A DNA stretch of 13,765 nucleotides from an uncultured Isosphaeraceae bacterium. GTDB taxonomy: Bacteria > Planctomycetota > Planctomycetia > Isosphaerales > Isosphaeraceae. Shown piece by piece: positions 8,687 through 13,765 of this stretch; the stretch's first letter is position 1; every line of letters starts with the position of its first letter. Location of the stretch: assembly GCA_937907405.1 (NCBI GenBank), contig CALCIC010000202.1, forward strand, positions 1 to 13,765, given 5' to 3'. The position numbers and the translations under genes were made by a program. The notes beneath the pieces were generated by a model that worked only from the letters and a program-made list of their open reading frames with translations, searched no databases and was not told the origin of the DNA.

Positions 8687-10057
8687 ATGCCCTGCCTGGC
8701 CCTCGTCCTGGAACTCCATCACCCGCTTCCCGACGCCGGCTCGGCCGTCGGCGCCGACTGGGCGCCGGCCGCGGTCGAGACGTACTGGCCGATCCTCCAC
8801 GCGCTGCATCGGTTCGCCGAGAACGCCGGCGGGGCGTCGTTGACCCTCGCCGTCAGCCCGAGCTGGATGGCGCTGGCGGCCGATCCAAGGGCGCAGGCTC
8901 GGGTCCGCTTGGAACTCGAAACGCGGTTGGAGCGGCGCGAGGGGGCGGTCGATCCCGTTTTGCATCAATTCGTCGTCAAGACCTGCGAAGGGGACGCGGT
9001 TCGGCTGCTCCGCCAATGGAACGGGGCCGATGCGATCGACGTGATCCCGACGACGGCCAGTCATACATGGCTGCCGAGCGTCGCCCAGGACCCGATCGTG
9101 GCGAGGGCCCAGATCGGCCTTGCGGCGGCCGACTGCGCCCGACGGCTGGGAGCGCGGCCGAACGGCGTCTGGCTGCCGTTCCTCGGCTACGCGCCGGGGC
9201 TTGAAACGGCGATGGGGGCGAGCGGCCTGCGGTTCTTCGGGGTCGCGGCCGACGTTTTCGTCCGGGGGACCGTTCTGCCGCCGGGGCGGACGTCCGGTCC
9301 GCTGATCACGCCGCCGGGGGTCGCGGCGTTCGGCGTCGAGCCCAATCCGTCGGCGCAGGCATTCGACCCCCAGACCGGCTACGGCCGCGATCCCCGTTAC
9401 GCCGCGCCGTCCAGGGCGGTGCGCGCGGCGTTCGAGCACTCCCGGCACTTCGTCGACGTCTGGCGGGACAAGACGTTCTCGGCCCCCGTCGGCGACGGCT
9501 CGCCGACCGAGCCGATCGGCGTGGTCGCGTTCTCGGCCCACGATCTCGCCCGAGCATGGCCGTCGGGCGGGTCGGGGGAGTGGCTCTCGCAGATTTTGGA
9601 GCGGCTGAGGACCGTCGAGGGCGCCGTGGCGTCGTCGCTCGACCGCTACCTGGCGCGTAACCCGGTCGGGCCGTTGGGGCGTCCCGGCGTCAGCCCCGGC
9701 GGGATGCTCGCCGCCCGGCCCGCCGATTCCGACCTGTTCGACCGCTGCCGGACCGCCGCCGACCTTCTGACCTTCCTCGTCGACCCGCGGCGGACGTACC
9801 GCCCCGTGGAGCGGCGGACGATCGCCGCGATGGTCCGCTGTCTGCTGCGGGCGCAACAGGTCGACTGGTCGCTGCCGACCGGCCGCGGCGTGGGGCCCGA
9901 CGCCGGGTTGGAGCGGGCGCGCCGGCACCTGGCCCTGTTCCACGAGTTGGCCGGCGGCCTGATGGCCGGCCGAACCGACCCGCGCCGGCTCGACCAGCTC
10001 GACCGGGGGCCGTCTTACCTGCCGGAGATCGACCTCGACGTGCTGGCGGCCGGCTGA
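8687..10057 (+). CDS. GH57 branching-enzyme-family protein, probably catalytically inactive
   Basis: This 456-residue protein follows the layout of GH57 (DUF1957-type) 1,4-alpha-glucan branching enzymes: LALVLELHHPLPD at the N-terminus, PTTASHTWLP (121-130) in place of the CTATHGFLP block, GVWLPFLGYAPGLE (160-173), TGYGRDPRYAAPSRA (230-244), AFSAHDLARAW (281-291) and a C-terminal helical part with VDWSLPTG (392-399). The catalytic nucleophile in active relatives is the Glu of WLPE; here it is Phe165. The general-acid Asp normally lies in a PYDAELFGHW-like block; here that block reads FSAHDLARAW, without an Asp at the aligned place. Both catalytic residues thus seem lost. A GTG at 8636 is an upstream alternative; I prefer ATG 8687 because the family homology starts there. 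It follows the GT4-like/DUF4912 gene by 72 bases and is probably co-transcribed. Function may be glucan binding or regulation; that is inference. Confidence 0.88.
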   Translation: MPCLALVLELHHPLPDAGSAVGADWAPAAVETYWPILHALHRFAENAGGASLTLAVSPSWMALAADPRAQARVRLELETRLERREGAVDPVLHQFVVKTCEGDAVRLLRQWNGADAIDVIPTTASHTWLPSVAQDPIVARAQIGLAAADCARRLGARPNGVWLPFLGYAPGLETAMGASGLRFFGVAADVFVRGTVLPPGRTSGPLITPPGVAAFGVEPNPSAQAFDPQTGYGRDPRYAAPSRAVRAAFEHSRHFVDVWRDKTFSAPVGDGSPTEPIGVVAFSAHDLARAWPSGGSGEWLSQILERLRTVEGAVASSLDRYLARNPVGPLGRPGVSPGGMLAARPADSDLFDRCRTAADLLTFLVDPRRTYRPVERRTIAAMVRCLLRAQQVDWSLPTGRGVGPDAGLERARRHLALFHELAGGLMAGRTDPRRLDQLDRGPSYLPEIDLDVLAAG

Positions 10058-10061
10058 TCGG

Positions 10062-10577
10062 TCATCCCAGGATGATCAGGCCCAGGCCGCACTGGATCGG
10101 CCAGGCGATCGCCAGGACCAGGCCGACGCGGTTGGTCCAGGAACCGGCCTCGACGAGCGCGGCCTGCTCCGGCGGGACCATGACCCAGGTCGACCAAAGC
10201 TCGACGACGGAAAGCAGCGAGGCGATCGCGAGTCCCCCTACCAGCGTCCCCCAGACCAACTCGTTGCGGCCGCCGCCCCGCGCGAGCGATTGCAGAAGGG
10301 CGGCCAGAACCCACGGGGTCCCCAGCAAGGCCCACAATCGGTCGCCGACTTCAGGATAGCCGGGAATCCGCCGAATCCGACGACGGACGATGTAGAGGAA
10401 CGGCCCCGCGGAAGTGACGGCCAGCCAGCCGAAGGTGAGGCCGACCATCACCCAGCCGGTGATCGAGAGTCCGCCTCGGATGACCCGCAGGACGTGCAGC
10501 GAGGCGACGGCCGAGCCCATCACCAGGGCCGCGGCGTCGAGGACCGTCGGCCGGTCGCTCTGCTCTCTCGAATCCAT
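10062..10577 (-). CDS. Small multi-pass membrane protein of unknown function
   Basis: From ATG 10577 the product has 171 residues and about five hydrophobic segments: roughly 12-33, 37-64, 82-98, 107-132 and 148-170. A cluster of Arg residues (RRRIRRI, about 65-71) lies between the second and third segments, so that loop is probably cytoplasmic. An in-frame upstream extension to 10772 exists, but its extra 65 residues are Arg/Gly-rich and not membrane-like, so I chose the internal ATG, which has a G-rich stretch (GGGGTGG) a few bases upstream. I recognise no family motif and no catalytic residue. The stop is only 4 bases from the stop of the GH57-like gene, so the genes converge almost without a gap. 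It does not appear to be part of a neighbouring operon. Confidence 0.72.
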   Translation of the reverse strand: MDSREQSDRPTVLDAAALVMGSAVASLHVLRVIRGGLSITGWVMVGLTFGWLAVTSAGPFLYIVRRRIRRIPGYPEVGDRLWALLGTPWVLAALLQSLARGGGRNELVWGTLVGGLAIASLLSVVELWSTWVMVPPEQAALVEAGSWTNRVGLVLAIAWPIQCGLGLIILG

Positions 10578-10905
10578 GAGGGTCCACCCCGTGTCGTCGG
10601 CGAGGTTCGTGATGACGCGAAGTCCAACCGCGAAGCGTCCACGAGCGATTCTCAACCAGCCGCGACGCCCCCCGAAAAACTTTCCCATACTTCCGGCCGG
10701 CGGCCAAACGGATTTGCCGAAACCGCGCGGATCATCGTACAATAAGCCGATTGTTCGGATCTTCAATAACATAGGGCAAGAGTTCAGCGAACCGAACGAC
10801 GTGCGTGCCCGGGCCTTGGCTTGATCTCTCCGACGGTCTCACCTGGCGTCTCCCACCGCAACTTCGCGCGCCGCATCGCTTGAGGATTCTTGCGGGGTTT
10901 TAGTC
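10578..10905. other. 328-base gap upstream of both the membrane protein and der
   Basis: This is the shared upstream region of two divergent genes and contains an AT-richer patch (about 10730-10790), which stands out in this genome. On the minus strand, TTGAAG (10761-10766) and TATTGT (10739-10744) are 16 bases apart and could form a weak sigma-70-type promoter for the membrane-protein gene, although it would leave a leader of about 155 bases. On the plus strand I see no convincing -35/-10 pair for der. GGGG at 10894-10897, 8 bases before the der ATG, is its likely ribosome-binding site. No gene or strong hairpin is evident. Confidence 0.4.
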
Positions 10906-12447
10906 ATGGCGTTGCCCAAAGTGGTGATCGTGGGCCGACCGAACGTCGGCAAGTCGTCCCTGTTCAACTGGCTGGCGGGACGTCGCATCGCCATCGTCGA
11001 CGACACGGCGGGGGTGACCCGCGACCGCGTGGGTTCGTTGGTCCAGCTTGGCGACGACGACCACGCGCGGTTCTTCGAGCTGGTCGACACCGGCGGCGTG
11101 GGCATCGTCGACCGCGACGACCTGAGCGAGGACGTCGAGCGGCAGATCGACACGGCGATGGCCGAGGCCGACCTGATCCTCTTCGTCGTCGACATTCGCG
11201 AGGAGCTGATGCCGCTCGACCAGGAGGTCGCCCAGCGGCTCCGCTACCTGAAGACGCCGGTGATCCTGGTCATGAACAAGGCCGATTATCCCGGCATCGA
11301 CGATCGCGGCGGCGAGTTCTACAAGCTCGGCCGGGGCAAGCCGGTGGCGGTCTCGGCCCAGCAGAACCGCAACAAGAAGCAGCTCCTCAAGCTGATCGAG
11401 GAGCTGATGCCCTGGGAGCAGCCCGACCGGCCGGCCGAGGCCGTGATGAAGGTCGCCTGCGTCGGCCGGCCCAACACCGGGAAATCGACGTTCATCAACA
11501 CCCTGGCCCACGCCGAGCGGATGATCGTCTCGGAGCGCCCGGGGACCACCCGCGACTCGGTCGACGTCCAGTTCGAGCTCGACGGCCTGCCGTTTTTGGC
11601 GATCGACACCGCGGGGGTCAAGCGCAAGGCGAAGATCAACGACAACCTCGATTTCTACTCGGTGCATCGGGCCGAGCGGTCGATCCGCCGGGCCGACGTC
11701 GTGCTCCTGTTCCTCGACCCGACCCAGGGGATCACCCGGCTCGACAAGCAGCTTGCCGACTACATCGCCAAGGAATACAAGCCCTGCATCTTCGTGGTCA
11801 ACAAGTGGGACCTGATGGTCGCCGACGAACGCGACGAGTCGCAGGGCAACATGGGCAAGTTCGCCCACGCGGTTCAGCACGCGTTCCGGAACATGAGCTA
11901 CATGCCGCTGGCGTTCATCACGGCGAAGACCGGCCGCAACGTCAAGGCGCTGCTCAACCTGTCGCAGTCGCTGTTCAAGCAGGCCAACCGCCGGGTCGGC
12001 ACGGGGAGCCTGAACCGAATCCTCCGCGAGGCCGTGGCGGCGCATCCGCCGGCGACCCGCGAGAACCGGGCGCCGCGGATCTACTACGCCACCCAGGTGG
12101 GATCGGCGCCGCCGACCATCGTCCTGTTCGTCAACAGCACCCGACTTTTCGATCCGACCTACCTCCGCTACCTCCTGAACGTGTTCCGCGAGAAGCTGCC
12201 GTTTCGCGACGTTCCCATCAAGCTCTACATGCGGGCTCGCACCCAGACCGCCCCGGACGCGCGCGGGGCCGCGCGGGCCGAACGCCGGTTGGGGGAAGGA
12301 ATCGAGGCCGGCGACGATTGGGACGACTCGTACGACGACTTCGACGACGACCTCGCGACGCCCAACATGGGCGCGCGGAACGAGGTCGAGGACGTCCGCT
12401 ACATCAACCGCGAGGTCAACGATCTCCTTTCGGACCTCGACGCGTGA
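10906..12447 (+). CDS. der: Ribosome-assembly GTPase Der (EngA), double GTPase domain
   Basis: Der is an essential GTPase in assembly of the 50S ribosomal subunit. The 513-residue protein shows two GTPase domains in tandem: GRPNVGKS (10-17), a DTGG block and NKAD (124-127) in the first; GRPNTGKS (187-194), PGTTRD and DTAG blocks and NKWD (299-302) in the second. A KH-like C-terminal domain follows (about 355-450), including the YYATQVGSAPPTIVLFVN block. Usual family length is about 440-490 residues; here the last 60 or so residues (about 450-513) form an acidic tail with a run rich in Asp (DDWDDSYDDFDDD). The ATG has GGGG 8 bases upstream. The gene stands alone on the plus strand, with a hairpin cluster after the stop. 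Confidence 0.97.
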   Translation: MALPKVVIVGRPNVGKSSLFNWLAGRRIAIVDDTAGVTRDRVGSLVQLGDDDHARFFELVDTGGVGIVDRDDLSEDVERQIDTAMAEADLILFVVDIREELMPLDQEVAQRLRYLKTPVILVMNKADYPGIDDRGGEFYKLGRGKPVAVSAQQNRNKKQLLKLIEELMPWEQPDRPAEAVMKVACVGRPNTGKSTFINTLAHAERMIVSERPGTTRDSVDVQFELDGLPFLAIDTAGVKRKAKINDNLDFYSVHRAERSIRRADVVLLFLDPTQGITRLDKQLADYIAKEYKPCIFVVNKWDLMVADERDESQGNMGKFAHAVQHAFRNMSYMPLAFITAKTGRNVKALLNLSQSLFKQANRRVGTGSLNRILREAVAAHPPATRENRAPRIYYATQVGSAPPTIVLFVNSTRLFDPTYLRYLLNVFREKLPFRDVPIKLYMRARTQTAPDARGAARAERRLGEGIEAGDDWDDSYDDFDDDLATPNMGARNEVEDVRYINREVNDLLSDLDA

Positions 12448-12462
12448 GCCGGGGGACCGTTT

Positions 12463-12496
12463 GAAGCCGGCCGCTCCGAGGCCGGCCTTCTCGGAG
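12463..12496 (+). terminator. Overlapping hairpins after der, likely terminator
   Basis: GAAGCCGGCC (12463-12472) pairs with GGCCGGCCTTC (12480-12490), with one bulged C and a 7-base loop, starting 16 bases after the der stop. An alternative stem, CTCCGA (12474-12479) with TCGGAG (12491-12496), overlaps it. The two are mutually exclusive. There is no T-run. A U-less terminator is the simplest reading. Confidence 0.5.
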
Positions 12497-12628
12497 TTCC
12501 GCGACGAGCCGAACATGGCGTGGCCGCGCACGGGGGGGTAGAATCCGGGAGAAGATCGTCCTCGCGGCGACGGTCGCACTGCTTGCGAGTCGCGTCGAGG
12601 GCGCCTGTCTCCTGGAGCCCCGACCGCC

Positions 12629-13534
12629 ATGAACACGACCAACCGACGCGGATTCCTGGGCCGCATGATGCTCGCCGCCGCGGCGCCGGCGCTCGCCGGG
12701 TCCACCTCCGCCCTGGCGATCCCGCCGATCTGGCGCCGCCGACCGAGCCGTCTCAAACTGAGCATCGCGGCCTACTCGTACCGCAAGTATCTGGCCGCCA
12801 AGCCGCCGCAAATGGACATGTTCGGATTCGTCGACCTGGCCGCCGACCTCGGCTTCGACGCCGTCGAGCCGACCTCGTACTACTTCCCCGCCGACGTCGA
12901 CGACGCCTACCTCGCCCGGTTCAAGCAGTACGCGTTCCTCCAGGGCCTGGACGTCTCGGGCACGGCGATCGGCAACAATTTCTGCCTGCCGCCGGGCGAG
13001 AAGCGGGACGAGCAACTGGCCCTGACTCGGCTTTGGATCGACCGCGCCGCGGCGATCGGTGCGCCGGTCGTCCGGATCTTCGCCGGCCAGGTCCCCAAGG
13101 ACGCCGCGGAGGAAGACGCCGTCAAGTGGGCCGTCGAGGGGATCAAGGCGTCGCTGCCGCACGCCGCCCAGCGCGGCGTCACCCTGGCGCTTGAGAACCA
13201 CGGCGGAATCACGGCCACCCCGGCGCAGCTCCTGAAGCTGGTCGAGGCCGTCGACGCCCCCAACTTCGGCGTGAACCTCGACACCGGCAACTTCCACGGC
13301 GAGGACCCGTACATGGAGATGGCGCTGCTCGCCCCCTACGCCGTCAACGTCCAGGTCAAGACCGAGATCAAGCGCAAGGGCGCCTCGGCGATGGAAGAAG
13401 CCAACCTCGGGTTGATCGTCAGCATCCTCCATCGCGCCCAGTACTCGGGCTACGTCGTCCTCGAATACGAGGCCGAGGAAGATCCATACACCGCCATCCC
13501 GCTCCACGCGCGGCGGCTCCGTCAGTTGATCTGA
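12629..13534 (+). CDS. Tat-exported TIM-barrel sugar isomerase/epimerase-like protein
   Basis: The 301-residue product starts with a twin-arginine signal: NRRGFLGRMML (5-15), an Ala-rich hydrophobic stretch and a plausible cleavage site after ALA (28-30). The mature part matches the xylose-isomerase-like TIM-barrel (sugar phosphate isomerase/epimerase) family, with LSIAAYSYRKY near the start of the barrel and GFDAVEPTSYY. Likely metal ligands are E189 (ALENHGG), D218 (NLDTGNF) and E279 (VLEYEAEE), with VQVKTE between them. Planctomycetes encode many exported members; most have no proven substrate. Export suggests that it acts on sugars in the periplasm. The ATG is preceded by GGAG about 11 bases upstream, a loose spacing. 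The gene follows der by 181 bases with hairpins between, so it is probably transcribed separately. The stop codon lies inside a GATCT repeat. Confidence 0.9.
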   Translation: MNTTNRRGFLGRMMLAAAAPALAGSTSALAIPPIWRRRPSRLKLSIAAYSYRKYLAAKPPQMDMFGFVDLAADLGFDAVEPTSYYFPADVDDAYLARFKQYAFLQGLDVSGTAIGNNFCLPPGEKRDEQLALTRLWIDRAAAIGAPVVRIFAGQVPKDAAEEDAVKWAVEGIKASLPHAAQRGVTLALENHGGITATPAQLLKLVEAVDAPNFGVNLDTGNFHGEDPYMEMALLAPYAVNVQVKTEIKRKGASAMEEANLGLIVSILHRAQYSGYVVLEYEAEEDPYTAIPLHARRLRQLI

Positions 13535-13552
13535 TCTGATCGGATCTGATCG
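13528..13552. repeat. Five tandem GATCT/GATCG pentamers over a stop codon
   Basis: The pentamers GATCT, GATCT, GATCG, GATCT, GATCG run without a gap from 13528 to 13552. The TGA stop of the isomerase-like gene (13532-13534) lies across the first two units. A period of five shifts frame with each unit gained or lost, so slippage here could change the C-terminus of the protein. Confidence 0.75.
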
Positions 13553-13573
13553 AATGCGCTCGATGGGTGATCG

Positions 13574-13617
13574 GAGACGGCGGGGCCCCGCCACGTTGTA
13601 CGGGCTCAGGCCGTCTC
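13574..13617. terminator. Nested palindrome between convergent reading frames
   Basis: Outer arms GAGACGGC (13574-13581) and GCCGTCTC (13610-13617) are exact complements. Inside the left part lies a perfect 14-bp palindrome GGCGGGGCCCCGCC (13579-13592) that overlaps the outer left arm. The structure lies between the isomerase-like gene and the receiver-like frame, and covers the latter's stop codon. A bidirectional terminator is plausible, inferred from position and symmetry. Confidence 0.4.
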
Positions 13618-13765
13618 GGTCCTCTCGGCGAGGCTCGCGACGACGGCTGCCAATTCGTCGGGATCGACGGGTTTCGCGGGTAAGCGTCTTATATGTGGGT
13701 GGACGGTCAGGCGGCGAGGGGGCATCCCACTCCTCTTGCTCGTGCTCAAGGTTTCGTGGCTCGGG
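13606..13765 (-). pseudogene. Receiver-domain (response regulator) C-terminal remnant or partial gene
   Basis: On the minus strand a frame runs from the window edge to a TGA at 13608-13606. Its last residues, AKPVDPDELAAVVASL plus a short tail, match the end of a response-regulator receiver domain, where the conserved Lys-Pro precedes the last helix. The sequence before that does not resemble the rest of a receiver domain: no hydrophobic strand or Gly-Ala-rich loop leads into Lys-Pro. The other two minus frames do not restore it; one has several stops. An internal ATG at 13725 with AGGAG just upstream would give a 39-residue peptide. The frame stays open to the edge, so a longer gene is possible. 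I favour a truncated or frame-damaged remnant of a receiver gene. Short similarity of this kind can also arise by chance. Confidence 0.4.

Noticed and set aside
8123..9943. 606-residue minus-strand frame opposite the GH57-like gene
   Set aside because: It is Arg/Gly/Pro-rich shadow coding from the third-position GC bias of the real plus-strand genes, with no recognisable domain.
10578..10772. N-terminal extension of the membrane protein to 10772
   Set aside because: The extension is Arg/Gly-rich and unlike the membrane-spanning remainder; the internal ATG at 10577 starts just before the first hydrophobic segment.
10900..12765. 621-residue minus-strand frame opposite der
   Set aside because: It mirrors der almost exactly, and der has every GTPase motif. 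The antisense product has no known motif.
12416..13594. 392-residue minus-strand frame opposite the isomerase-like gene
   Set aside because: It is antisense to a gene with a Tat signal and conserved metal ligands; its composition is typical of shadow frames in high-GC DNA.

Overview
The window is very GC-rich, with little sequence between genes, and reads as chromosomal DNA from a planctomycete, most likely near the Isosphaeraceae. That placement is inferred from codon bias, a Tat-exported sugar isomerase/epimerase-like protein, a compact UvrA paralogue and the general gene style; no rRNA or other marker is present to prove it. Ten protein genes are supported, plus one probable gene remnant at the right edge. 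I see no tRNA, rRNA, CRISPR array or transposase gene.

Left part (1-5278, plus strand): the 3' end of an unrecognised gene; two strong hairpins; a compact UvrA-like ATPase that appears to lack the insertion domain and has an altered first ABC signature; an RtcB-type RNA ligase with all catalytic residues; and a small protein of unknown function. Next, on the minus strand (5295-6198), come an EVE-domain protein and a VOC-fold protein that look translationally coupled.

Middle (6199-7021): an 823-base gap between divergent transcription units. It contains three tandem copies of a 144-bp unit. Each copy has a 16-bp palindrome (perfect in two of the three) and two near-copies of a 21-bp motif, giving six motif copies in all.

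Carbohydrate pair (7022-10057, plus strand): a protein with a GT4-like N-terminal half and a DUF4912-like C-terminal domain, followed by a member of the GH57 branching-enzyme family. In the GH57 protein the nucleophile position of the WLPE motif is Phe and the general-acid region is not conserved. The GT4-like half also lacks a recognisable EX7E donor motif. The pair therefore looks like two former glucan enzymes that may have become binding, scaffold or regulatory proteins. A 118-bp REP-like inverted repeat lies inside the first gene, in an open frame, exactly between its two domains. This pair is the best candidate in the window for an undescribed system.

Right part: a small membrane protein on the minus strand converges on the GH57-like gene with only four bases between the stop codons. 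It is followed by the ribosome-assembly GTPase Der with a long acidic tail, a Tat-exported TIM-barrel isomerase/epimerase-like protein whose stop codon lies in a GATCT repeat, a nested palindrome, and on the minus strand a short reading frame ending like a response-regulator receiver domain.
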